From assembly GCA_011192055.1 (NCBI GenBank), contig DUES01000170.1:1-24089 (forward strand): a stretch of 24,089 nt of DNA. Reading direction: 5' to 3'. The notes beneath the pieces were generated by a model, which had not been told where the DNA came from, ran no database searches, and saw only the letters and a program-made list of their open reading frames with translations. Origin of the DNA: Dehalococcoidia bacterium. GTDB taxonomy: Bacteria > Chloroflexota > Dehalococcoidia > Dehalococcoidales > Fen-1064. Of this stretch, positions 8,162 to 14,953 are shown piece by piece. The position numbers and the translations under genes were made by a program. How positions within the stretch are numbered: position 1 is the stretch's first letter; each line of letters opens with the position of its first letter.

Positions 8162-9161
8162 CTCCCTTCTTCTCGAGTCGTACCAGGGCTTTCTTTGCCT
8201 GTTCCATCCCGTGGCCACCCATACCACCGACACCACCTCGCAGCCTGGGATCTACCAGGTCTCTGACTGCATCTCCCCACATGCTGATGCCGAAAACAGC
8301 AATGGTCAGTGCGACACCGGGCCATATTGCCAGCCAGGTAGCTTCGAGCATGTACTTACGACCTTCCAGGCTGAGCATCTGTCCCCAGGTGGGATGTGGT
8401 GGGGGGATACCGACGCCCAGGAAGCTCAGGCTGGCCTCGGTCAGGATGTTGCCCGCCATGCTAATGCTGAAGGCAATGAGCAGGACCGGCATAACGTTGG
8501 GTAAAACATGGCGGAATACTATTCGCCAGGTTGTAGCACCAAGGGCCTCGGCTGCCTCCATGTAGACGTTCTCCTTGATCGAGAATACAGCACTCCTGAC
8601 TGTCCGGCTCCAGCCGATACCACCGGTTATGCCCAGGACGAATATTATCTGGACGAGGCCTACTCCTACAATGGACATGACCGAGATTAGGAGGATTAAT
8701 GGGGGGAGGGACAGGAAGGCATCGACAAATCTCTGTACAATGAGGTCGAACCTGCCGCCAAGATAACCGGAAATGATGCCGATGACAGCACCGACGATCA
8801 TGTTAAGAATACTGGCTCCCACACCTACAAACACGGAAATACGGGCACCGTAGATAATCCGGCTTAGTACATCCCGACCGAGCTGGTCTGTGCCCAACAC
8901 GTACGTGCTTGATGACGGTTGTAGCTTATCAGCTACATGAAGCTCCCGGTACGGGTAAGGGGCGAGACCTACATTGGGCATACCTAGCCATCCCAGGTCG
9001 GCGAACATGGCCGTCAGGAATAAAAGCAGTACCAGGATTCCGCCAACGGTCCCCAGAGGTTTCTCCCTGACCAGACGACGGAGAAACGTAATTACCCGGT
9101 TCTTCTTCTCCCGGTCCATTCCCCCTCCGCTTGCTTCCAGTGTTCCTGTGTCTTGACTCAT
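8145..9161 (-). CDS. Peptide ABC transporter permease, DppC/OppC-type
   Basis: 338 residues. A cytoplasmic N-terminal stretch of about 35 residues leads to a first membrane helix (GTVGGILVLLLFLTAMFADL) and the OppC-type N-terminal region ending in YVLGTDQLGRDVLSRIIYGA, a hallmark of DppC/OppC/GsiD permeases. The BPD transport domain follows, with the EAA-loop region EALGATTWRIVFRHVLPNVM and then SFLGVGIPPPHPTWGQML. It forms the membrane channel with the DppB-type subunit encoded 14 bases upstream and is fed by the lipoprotein encoded downstream. A GGGAG motif precedes the ATG. The C-terminus carries an extra glycine-rich and charged tail (GGVGGMGGHGM...). Confidence 0.92.
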   Translation of the reverse strand: MSQDTGTLEASGGGMDREKKNRVITFLRRLVREKPLGTVGGILVLLLFLTAMFADLGWLGMPNVGLAPYPYRELHVADKLQPSSSTYVLGTDQLGRDVLSRIIYGARISVFVGVGASILNMIVGAVIGIISGYLGGRFDLIVQRFVDAFLSLPPLILLISVMSIVGVGLVQIIFVLGITGGIGWSRTVRSAVFSIKENVYMEAAEALGATTWRIVFRHVLPNVMPVLLIAFSISMAGNILTEASLSFLGVGIPPPHPTWGQMLSLEGRKYMLEATWLAIWPGVALTIAVFGISMWGDAVRDLVDPRLRGGVGGMGGHGMEQAKKALVRLEKKGVDEAS

Positions 9162-9175
9162 TTAGCTGTCTCCCT

Positions 9176-10186
9176 CTATTTGAACGCCTTAGCCCTAATC
9201 CTGGGGTCCAGCCAGGCGTAGCTCAGGTCACATAGGAGTATCAGGATCAGACCAAAGCCGGCGAAAATCATATTCAGTGCACTGACATAAGGGTAGTCTC
9301 TCCTGAAGATAGAATCGAGGAAGAGACGTCCCATACCCGGAATGCCGAATATTTGCTCCATGATTACCACCCCGCCAAACATGATAGGTATCTGTCCTGA
9401 AATTATCGTGATAACCGGCATCATCGCGTTCCTGGAGGCATGGCGGATAACAATAATACGCTCTTTCAGTCCCTTCGACCAGGCCGTGCGTACGTAGTCT
9501 TGCCTCAGTACCTCTAGCATAGTGGTACGCAGCATCCTCATGGTTGTTGCGGACATGGCCGTGCCCACCAGGATGGCCGGAATGAGAAACTGCTGAATGT
9601 TCTGCCCAAAGTTCTCGGTTATGCGGAAATACTGTACGGGCGGTGACCACTTCAAATAGACCGAGCCAAAGACAATAATCAGCGTCGCCAGCCAGAAGGC
9701 AGGGGTGGCCAGCGAGATTATAGCGAAGCTGCGCCCTAGGAAATCAGCCCAGCTATTCTGTCTTACTGCCGAGATTATGCCCACGGGGAAGGCTACCAGC
9801 TGGGCTATAATGAAAGCCAGGAAACCAAGCTCGAATGTGCGCGGAATCCTGGCTGCTATCTTCTCGATAACAGGCTTCTTGGTCCACAGGGACGTCCCAA
9901 GGTCACCCTGTAATAAACCACCAAAGCTGCCGTCTTCTTGCGGCGCCACTCCTATCCAGCGCACATACTGTATATGCAGTGGCACGTCCAGCCCCAGCAT
10001 TTCTCTAATAGCATCGGCGTCCAACGCCGCGTCTTCCATACCCGTTGATTGCTCCCGTACATGCTGCATCGCCATCATGTCTACCACGTCACCGGGAATC
10101 AGGCGAATCAGGAGAAATACCACAATAGTGACAACGAGCAGGGTGGGTATCATCAGGAGTATCCTTCGGGTTACGTAGTTACGCAT
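9176..10186 (-). CDS. Peptide ABC transporter permease, DppB/OppB-type
   Basis: 336 residues, the normal length for this subunit. It starts with the typical RRILLMIPTLLVVTIVVFLLIRL helix followed by PGD. It has the large periplasmic loop (LDVPLHIQYVRWIG, GDLGTSLWTKKPV) and the EAA loop (WSKGLKERIIVIRHASRNAM), and ends in LCDLSYAWLDPRIR, as OppB/DppB proteins do. It is the first gene of the minus-strand transporter operon. Upstream lie a 335-base leader and a promoter-like sequence (10528-10556). ATPase genes (DppD/DppF) are not in the window, so the transporter must borrow ATPases encoded elsewhere or past a rearrangement. Confidence 0.92.
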   Translation of the reverse strand: MRNYVTRRILLMIPTLLVVTIVVFLLIRLIPGDVVDMMAMQHVREQSTGMEDAALDADAIREMLGLDVPLHIQYVRWIGVAPQEDGSFGGLLQGDLGTSLWTKKPVIEKIAARIPRTFELGFLAFIIAQLVAFPVGIISAVRQNSWADFLGRSFAIISLATPAFWLATLIIVFGSVYLKWSPPVQYFRITENFGQNIQQFLIPAILVGTAMSATTMRMLRTTMLEVLRQDYVRTAWSKGLKERIIVIRHASRNAMMPVITIISGQIPIMFGGVVIMEQIFGIPGMGRLFLDSIFRRDYPYVSALNMIFAGFGLILILLCDLSYAWLDPRIRAKAFK

Positions 10187-10320
10187 GTATTCACTTCCAG
10201 TTCTATTTCAAGTGAGCCTTACCACTCAGCCCGACGCAATCAGACTATCCCCAATTACACACGGACTCTGCACACGGAAGGGGTAACACTGACAATCAAG
10301 CTGGTGACCGTCGTTCTCTA

Positions 10321-10331
10321 CCCCCCCCCCC
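10321..10331. repeat. Run of eleven C residues
   Basis: An uninterrupted C11 tract (G11 in the transporter transcript) sits 135 bases upstream of the first permease start, inside the probable 5' untranslated leader. Runs of this length are prone to slipped-strand change and also to sequencing or assembly error. Confidence 0.9.
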
Positions 10332-10484
10332 AGCACACTGATATCTCCAGGTAAGACCTACCTGATACTCTCTTTCTCAGCTTATTTCATTACAAAAGAC
10401 ATCGACTGTCGTAGCTGCCTAATTCCGGGTAACTTACCTCGCAGCATGGTAAAAAACATAGGAGATGAATAGTATTGACTTGTG

Positions 10485-10513
10485 CTAGTAGTTTTGCGAA
10501 AACTGGTCTAGCA
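10485..10513. promoter_or_regulatory. Palindromic operator-like site at the transporter promoter
   Basis: AGTTTT-GCG-AAAACT (10490-10504) is a perfect inverted repeat with a three-base centre, flanked by a further CTAG on each side. It lies just downstream of the predicted transcription start of the peptide transporter operon, where a repressor would block initiation. Confidence 0.4.
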
Positions 10514-10527
10514 TCGTAATCACAAGC

Positions 10528-10556
10528 AATCTACCATAGCAAATCTGCAATGTCAA
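10528..10556 (-). promoter_or_regulatory. Candidate sigma70 promoter of the peptide transporter operon
   Basis: On the minus strand a consensus TTGACA (10556-10551) is followed after 17 bases by TAGATT (10533-10528). Start of transcription would be near 10521, giving a leader of about 335 bases to the permease start. The rest of 10187-10668 contains the palindrome and the C run but no convincing gene. Confidence 0.45.
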
Positions 10557-10668
10557 CTTGCTGGTAAGCCGATTTTCGTCTCTTCTTCGGCAGGATGGAG
10601 CAGTTTAGCAGGGGCACTATTACACAATCAGCCAGAATGTGTAACGACCTGCAGTCAGTGGTGAGCCT

Positions 10669-10770
10669 CTACGCCCCTAGAATCTCCTTGTGCTTGAGCG
10701 CCCTCTCCAATGACGACTGCATCTTCATCTCGCGGAACTCAATGATAGCAAAGTCCAGATGCTTACGAAC
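10669..10770 (-). pseudogene. Possible C-terminal gene remnant
   Basis: Just past the aldo/keto reductase stop and in another frame, the minus strand reads a protein-like tail ending in EMKMQSSLERALKHKEILGA and a stop. There is no start codon or ribosome-binding site that would give a sensible short gene. The helical, charged composition suggests the last 30 or so residues of a lost gene, perhaps a TPR-type regulator, but I cannot name a family. Confidence 0.25.
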
Positions 10771-10778
10771 CTGAACGG

Positions 10779-11945
10779 CTACTTGCCGAACAACTCCACA
10801 GCCCGCCTCATGTTGGCAACGACGTCCACTCCGAATGGACAACGGTCTGTGCAGACACCGCACTCGGTGCAGGCCGAGGCTTGAACAGCGAGTGATTCAT
10901 ACTGCGCGGCGACGGTACCGTCCAATCTGTAGCTGCCCGTGTCGGTGATTCGCGTTGTGACAGCGATGTCTATGGCCTCCGGACAAGGCAAGCAGTGGTT
11001 GCAGTACATACAGGCCCCCCGCAGCTTCCACAAGGCATTCGCATCGATGCCGCTGTAGTCTTTCCGTTCGTCGGTCGCATCCAAATAGGCCAGCGCTGCC
11101 CTCATCTCGTCAGCATTCTTGCAGCCAGGCACAATACAAGTGACACCGGGTTGTGATAGTGCATAGCTTGCGCACTGCACCGGCGTGAGGACAATGGAGC
11201 TCGGATTCTCGGGATTGAACAACCGGCCGGCAGCGTAAGGCTTCATGGCAACAACGGCAACGCCCTCAGCGGCACAGGTGTGGTACAAGTCTTGTCGTGT
11301 CGGTGAGGTCGTCTCCTGCAACGCATCGGCCTTCTGAAAGGTGCCTGGCTCCCACGTCGTCTCGAATCTAATGTCACCAGGCAGAGCGTCCGTCGCCGCG
11401 TTCACCGGGAACATCAGTACATCGATGTATCCGCTCTTTACCGCCTTGAGGGCCACCGGCACGGTGTGGCCGCTCATTCCGACGAATCGTGCCTTCCCCT
11501 CTTTCTGGAGCCGCTGGGCCACTCCCAGCAGACCTTCGGGGTCGAAGACCTTGTGATAGTCATCTGGTTCGTCGACGCAGTGCAGCATGAGCACATCGAT
11601 GTAGTCTGTCTGTAACCTCACCAGAAGGTCATCGAAGAACTCCTGGCACAACGTCTTTTCCCTGTGTGGGGTATATTGGTTGTTCTCCAGGATAGCTCCC
11701 AGATGGCCGGCAATCATCACTTCCTGACGCCTGCCTTGGAAGGCTATGCCCAGGTTCTTTCTAACCCCCGGGGCAGGTAGGGGGACGTCAATGTAGTTCA
11801 CTCCGTTGCCGACAGCCTCATCGACCACGGACGTGACAGTCTCAAGCGTAGCCGGTTTCCCCAGGCTAAAATCCCATAGATACTCGGCACCCAATCCGAT
11901 GACACTAACATCCAGGCCGGTTCTTCCGAGTTTTCGATACTTCAT
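10779..11945 (-). CDS. Aldo/keto reductase with C-terminal double 4Fe-4S ferredoxin domain
   Basis: 388 residues. Residues 1-290 are an aldo/keto reductase barrel (MKYRKLGRTGLDVSVIGLG; LQTDYIDVLMLHCVD; GKARFVGMSGH). The C-terminal part has two ferredoxin motifs, C312/C315/C318/C321 and C359/C362/C365/C369. The usual catalytic Asp (YID) and His (MLHC) are present. The usual Tyr position reads LPAPGVR, and the usual Lys position reads IAGH in place of IATK, so normal NADPH-aldehyde chemistry is doubtful. From memory, a related group with the GHLG variant occurs in anaerobes. The protein is cytoplasmic and its substrate unknown. The ribosome-binding site is a weak GGGG. It is probably a single-gene transcript. 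Confidence 0.88.
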   Translation of the reverse strand: MKYRKLGRTGLDVSVIGLGAEYLWDFSLGKPATLETVTSVVDEAVGNGVNYIDVPLPAPGVRKNLGIAFQGRRQEVMIAGHLGAILENNQYTPHREKTLCQEFFDDLLVRLQTDYIDVLMLHCVDEPDDYHKVFDPEGLLGVAQRLQKEGKARFVGMSGHTVPVALKAVKSGYIDVLMFPVNAATDALPGDIRFETTWEPGTFQKADALQETTSPTRQDLYHTCAAEGVAVVAMKPYAAGRLFNPENPSSIVLTPVQCASYALSQPGVTCIVPGCKNADEMRAALAYLDATDERKDYSGIDANALWKLRGACMYCNHCLPCPEAIDIAVTTRITDTGSYRLDGTVAAQYESLAVQASACTECGVCTDRCPFGVDVVANMRRAVELFGK

Positions 11946-12084
11946 GGTCGTTGGGTCCCCTTTCCCTGACCGCGATCTACGCCCCGTGCTGGATCAGTGT
12001 CCATAGTCTATGACTGGGCCACGAAGATGTCAAGCGGTGAAGAGAGCACACAAATCATCTAAAAGTGCAATGTCAGCCATTTGC

Positions 12085-12113
12085 TTGACTTCCACCATAG
12101 CCTCTCCTATAAT
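12085..12113 (+). promoter_or_regulatory. Near-consensus sigma70 promoter pointing at the tRNA-Pro fragment
   Basis: TTGACT (12085-12090) and a perfect TATAAT (12108-12113) are separated by 17 bases. The start would be near 12120. If the downstream tRNA-Pro were full length its 5' end would fall at about 12130, normal spacing for a tRNA promoter. No plus-strand gene follows. Confidence 0.6.
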
Positions 12114-12125
12114 CCAGACAAGGAA

Positions 12126-12150
12126 AGGAGGCAAGCGGCCTCCGCCTTTT
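12126..12150 (+). terminator. Hairpin with T-run just after the promoter
   Basis: GGAGGC and GCCTCC pair around a five-base loop, and GCC-TTTT follows. It sits right after the predicted start near 12120 and could terminate a very short RNA or stop an incoming transcript. The stem is short. Confidence 0.3.
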
Positions 12151-12161
12151 CTACGGGCTAC

Positions 12162-12206
12162 ATGGGGTTCAGGTGGTCGCCGGTTCAAATCCGGCCGCCC
12201 CGACCA
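12162..12206 (+). other. 3' half of tRNA-Pro(GGG): attachment-site scar or tRNA pseudogene
   Basis: The 45 bases match a tRNA-Pro from the anticodon loop (ATGGGGT, anticodon GGG) through the 3' anticodon strand (TCAGG), variable loop, a perfect T-arm (GCCGG-TTCAAAT-CCGGC), the 3' acceptor strand (CGCCCCG), discriminator A and encoded CCA. The 5' half is absent: the five bases before the loop do not pair with TCAGG, and no CGGGGCG acceptor strand occurs at the expected place near 12130. Tyrosine integrases commonly leave such a duplicated 3' tRNA end, with identity starting in the anticodon loop. The well-placed promoter upstream also allows a broken tRNA gene. Confidence 0.75.
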
Positions 12207-12263
12207 TATACTCAAGATTAGATGGTCAGACCACCTAATACTCCAGAAACAAGGGAAATTCTA

Positions 12264-12791
12264 TCACCGCAACCGGGGCATGTAACCAGCTTTTTCAGGA
12301 TTACGGACTACGCTCAAAATCTTTCCTGAGACTTCAACAGGTGTCATCTCTGTCGTGTCAATGTGTATTGCATCCTGTTCTTTGGCTGCACGTGTGAACC
12401 GGGATTCCGGACTGGCCACATTGTCCCGCCGGGCACTTCTGGCCTCGAGGGTGCTGTGAGAGCAGGCAAGCATGAAGAACAACATGTCGTAGCCTTCAAT
12501 TCCAATAGCATCGAGAATACCATCCGTAATCTGTTTGTCCGTAAGTACCACTGACGAAAATATCACGTAATCAAACCGGGATTCAAGGTAGGTCCGGAGG
12601 ACAAAGGACATGTTTCTGTCACTATTCCGAAGTCGTGGGTCTTCCACGGAAAACGGATTGACACGCCAGACGTCATCACCGTCCAGCCACGCCGAATTCT
12701 CCAGAGACAAAAACACCTCCCGCGCGCAGGTTGTCTTGCCAACCCAGGGCGGACCGCCAATCAGAATCAGAAGCTGTTGCTTTGATTTCAT
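12264..12791 (-). CDS. P-loop kinase-like NTPase
   Basis: 175 residues. A Walker A motif GPPWVGKT (13-20, Lys19) follows the first beta strand LLILIG. WLDGDDVWRVNPF resembles the acceptor-binding strand of shikimate/gluconate/adenylylsulfate-type small-molecule kinases, and YVIFSSVVLTD the Walker B strand. LEARSARRDN looks like the lid arginines. Its length fits a single-domain kinase acting on an unknown small molecule. A GGAGG lies a few bases before the ATG. It is 33 bases after the GNAT gene and so probably co-transcribed. Antibiotic or sugar phosphorylation is possible but unsupported. Confidence 0.75.
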   Translation of the reverse strand: MKSKQQLLILIGGPPWVGKTTCAREVFLSLENSAWLDGDDVWRVNPFSVEDPRLRNSDRNMSFVLRTYLESRFDYVIFSSVVLTDKQITDGILDAIGIEGYDMLFFMLACSHSTLEARSARRDNVASPESRFTRAAKEQDAIHIDTTEMTPVEVSGKILSVVRNPEKAGYMPRLR

Positions 12792-12824
12792 GGTACCTCC
12801 GGTTGTGTTGCTCCCCAGCCCTAC

Positions 12825-13592
12825 TCACGCTCTGAACGACTGACAGACCGGCGAGAACCCCAACCGCCTGGCTATGCGAAGCGACGCTATGTTGTCGGTA
12901 TAGGCTCCGTACCAGGCAACTGCCCCCTGCTCCAGAATCCACTGAGTCGCTGCCGAGACAGCAGCAAGACCATAACCCTGTCCCCGGAGTGCTTCTTCTG
13001 TTTCGACGCCTAGAACTGCAATATCTTCACTGCCGTTCCACATCATTACTGCAATAGAAGCGCAGCGGAATCCGAACTGAGCCAGTCTCTTTGCAGGCAC
13101 ATCCGGTTCATCATGGTAGCACGCAAACGCCCAGGTGAAATCATCTGTCTCCGAAGGGCGTCTCTCCGCCATCCGCAGGTCATGCTGCTCGGTGGGGATA
13201 TCTTTTCTCCCGAGTGCTACTGCTCTGTAGTCGAGCCATGCAGCGTGGAAACGTTCATGCCTGGTAAGAACGAAGTCTAAGGCATATGTACTATCGAGAT
13301 ATGCAGCATCGGCAGGTGGCAGCACTCGTTTCATCTCCGCGAGACCGAGCGGTGAAAATAATTCCCGGTCAGTCATCGACTGCGCACAGTCCGACGCAGC
13401 ACTCACGATGCGTGGAATTCCCGTAACCAGCACTCCGTTCTTCCCTGTCACCTGCTGAACGAACAACCTGTTTTTCGGTTCATCCGTCCGCATATCGGAC
13501 ACACGGACGCATACGCCTTCATCGGGAAACGTCTGAAGTGAGAACCCGGCATCTTTTTCAATTTGTCTGCATGCCCTGCAATCCGGTTTCAT
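12825..13592 (-). CDS. GNAT-family N-acetyltransferase
   Basis: 255 residues. The C-terminal GNAT domain (about 135-253) has IAVLGVETEEALRGQGYGLA, with the acetyl-CoA pyrophosphate loop RGQGYG at 203-208, and the terminal YTDNIASLRIARRLGF motif. The N-terminal 130 residues are less conserved and carry a CRAC pair near the start (Cys5, Cys8). This architecture resembles FR47-like or GCN5-related enzymes with an N-terminal pseudo-GNAT half. AAGGAGAA precedes the ATG. It is the first gene of a two-gene minus-strand unit with the P-loop protein. The substrate is unknown. Confidence 0.8.
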   Translation of the reverse strand: MKPDCRACRQIEKDAGFSLQTFPDEGVCVRVSDMRTDEPKNRLFVQQVTGKNGVLVTGIPRIVSAASDCAQSMTDRELFSPLGLAEMKRVLPPADAAYLDSTYALDFVLTRHERFHAAWLDYRAVALGRKDIPTEQHDLRMAERRPSETDDFTWAFACYHDEPDVPAKRLAQFGFRCASIAVMMWNGSEDIAVLGVETEEALRGQGYGLAAVSAATQWILEQGAVAWYGAYTDNIASLRIARRLGFSPVCQSFRA

Positions 13593-13763
13593 TTCTCCTT
13601 CACAGCAGCCCTTCTTGAGGTTTTCCCTTTATGGACTATGCCGTAGTATTCTGCACCATTCGGCGAAGAAGAATCAAACAGAACGTGTGCACAAGTCATA
13701 ACCAGATTTCTTTGATTTGTCTATTCAGAGCTTCCCTGTTTCTTCGAGACTGACAGTACAGGG

Positions 13764-13792
13764 TTGACAATGGACGCACAGGTTAGTATACT
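13764..13792 (+). promoter_or_regulatory. Consensus sigma70 promoter without an obvious gene
   Basis: A perfect TTGACA (13764-13769) and TATACT (13787-13792) are 17 bases apart. Transcription would start near 13799 and run into a foldable, ORF-free segment. The stretch 13593-13763 before it shows nothing else I can support. Confidence 0.55.
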
Positions 13793-13798
13793 TTCCGT

Positions 13799-13960
13799 CT
13801 CATAACAATATATGCAGTTGAATATCTATACATATCGCAATCTTACTTCGACGAAGTGTGGCGGGGAGGTGGAGCATGCGGTAAGTCCGAAGGACACCGA
13901 ATCCGTGCAAAGCGCTGCACAAGATTAGATTCGGCAATCCCGGCACTAGTATGCCTTCTG
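13799..13960 (+). ncRNA. Candidate structured RNA or leader
   Basis: Downstream of the consensus promoter are a GTCC-GAA-GGAC hairpin (13885-13895) and a nested pair: outer CCGAATC (13897-13903) with GATTCGG (13928-13934), and inner GTGCA (13905-13909) with TGCAC (13916-13920). A strong ribosome-binding site (GGAGG, 13865-13869) precedes a two-codon frame ATG-CGG-TAA (13876-13884). No known riboswitch class is evident to me. The 3' end is unknown. The remaining 13961-14148 has no supported feature. Confidence 0.35.
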
Positions 13961-14148
13961 CAATTACAGGCGGCTGGAGTATTCAGAACATGGTCGATGT
14001 TTTGGGCTACGCTCAAACACTCCCGAAATAGGGTGGTTAATCCTTTATACCAAATATCGTACCACGAATTACCGACCGGGGCTAGCCTGTTAATACTGCT
14101 TCATATCCCGGTTACTTTGTCCACATCCCCGATAAACCGGATACAAAC

Positions 14149-14177
14149 TTGACTTATGATGCAATGCGTACTACTAT
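14149..14177 (+). promoter_or_regulatory. Promoter of the HxlR-type regulator gene
   Basis: TTGACT (14149-14154) and TACTAT (14172-14177) with a 17-base spacer lie 41 bases before the regulator's ATG. The same pair of hexamers with the same spacing occurs at 22848-22876. Confidence 0.5.
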
Positions 14178-14194
14178 TTACTATCTTTTAGTAA
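14178..14194. promoter_or_regulatory. Operator-like inverted repeat at the HxlR promoter
   Basis: TTACTA (14178-14183) and TAGTAA (14189-14194) form a perfect inverted repeat, readable as TACT-N7-AGTA. It abuts the -10 and covers the expected start of transcription. As I recall, YodB-type HxlR regulators bind sites of this form. Autoregulation of the adjacent gene is the natural inference. Confidence 0.5.
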
Positions 14195-14217
14195 CTGGCT
14201 TATAGAAAGATATTCTC

Positions 14218-14880
14218 ATGCCAAGAACCTACGGTCATTATTGCCCTGTTGTACATGCACTCGAGGTAGTCGGCGACAGGTGGTCTTTACTCATCATCCG
14301 TGACCTCCTCCGCAAACCGCAGCGTTTCACCGACCTGCTCCACTACTCAAGCAACCTTTCTCCAAAATGGTTAACGCTCAGACTTCGCAAGTTGGAGGAG
14401 ACCGGTGTTATTGAACGCGAAAAAAGACAGGACCAGCGTGAAGTCTGGTACAAACTGACACCGGCAGGACAGGACCTCCTCCCCGTGGTGGAATCATTAG
14501 GGACCTGGGGCATGAAATATGTTATGCCGCCACCGTTACCGGGAGAAATTGTACACCCCGAGCTGGCAGTGAGTACCCTGTCAGCTTCACTGAACAGGCG
14601 GGGCAGGAAACTGTCACGACCATCATCCTGGCAAATAAATTTCATACCCGGCGGACCGTACACCCTGTCCTTTGATGGTGAAGGCTGGTTTTTACAGGAA
14701 GGTAAGGAAGATGACCCCGATGTCGCGGTGACGGTATCACCGGAAGCATGGGCGACTTTCCTTGCAGTCAAGCGGGATGAGCGCAGTAAACTTGCACGGA
14801 AGATGCAGATAGACGGTGCCCCGGAACGTGTCGAGGAGTTCCTGCACACGCTAGGTGTGCGGACAGCACAAGTGATTTAG
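14218..14880 (+). CDS. HxlR-family transcriptional regulator with SCP2-like C-terminal domain
   Basis: 220 residues. Residues 5-105 form an HxlR winged helix: YCPVVHALEVVGDRWSLLII with the characteristic Cys9, RFTDLLHYSSNLSPKWLTLR as the recognition region, and a wing GVIEREKRQDQREVWYKLT. Residues 120-217 look like a small SCP2/sterol-carrier-like sensor domain (LSFDGEGWFLQEG; KMQIDGAPERVEEFL), an arrangement seen in many actinobacterial and Chloroflexota relatives. Cys9 is a possible redox or electrophile sensor by analogy with YodB/HypR. The gene heads a six-gene plus-strand run and carries an operator-like repeat at its promoter. It may regulate itself and the Mo-enzyme genes. Confidence 0.87.
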   Translation: MPRTYGHYCPVVHALEVVGDRWSLLIIRDLLRKPQRFTDLLHYSSNLSPKWLTLRLRKLEETGVIEREKRQDQREVWYKLTPAGQDLLPVVESLGTWGMKYVMPPPLPGEIVHPELAVSTLSASLNRRGRKLSRPSSWQINFIPGGPYTLSFDGEGWFLQEGKEDDPDVAVTVSPEAWATFLAVKRDERSKLARKMQIDGAPERVEEFLHTLGVRTAQVI

Positions 14881-14897
14881 CACAATAGCTTGACCGG

Positions 14898-14923
14898 ATA
14901 ATACCCGGTAAGCCGGTTATTAT
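14898..14923. promoter_or_regulatory. Inverted repeat upstream of the DUF169 gene
   Basis: ATAATA-CCCGG, loop TAAG, CCGG-T-TATTAT form a hairpin or operator of 10-11 bp arms in the 73-base gap between the regulator and DUF169 genes. A TATAAT (14921-14926) overlaps its right arm and TTGACC (14890-14895) lies on its left, but their spacing (25) is too long for a standard promoter. It may be an operator or a terminator of the regulator transcript. Confidence 0.4.
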
Positions 14924-14953
14924 AATCACATCATACGGCAATGGAGGAGATAG

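Noticed and set aside
12030..12215. Minus-strand open frame reading SGRPDLNRRPPEPH
   Set aside because: This is the well-known false protein produced by translating the 3' half of a tRNA antisense; the DNA here is the tRNA-Pro fragment.
13865..13960. Cobalamin or other known riboswitch in the 13.9-kb gap
   Set aside because: I could not find the conserved boxes of cobalamin, TPP, SAM, glycine or cyclic-di-GMP classes; only generic stems are visible.
13856..14152. Plus-strand 98-codon open frame after the orphan promoter
   Set aside because: Composition is not protein-like, there is no ribosome-binding site for its start, and no family is recognisable; the structured-RNA reading fits better.
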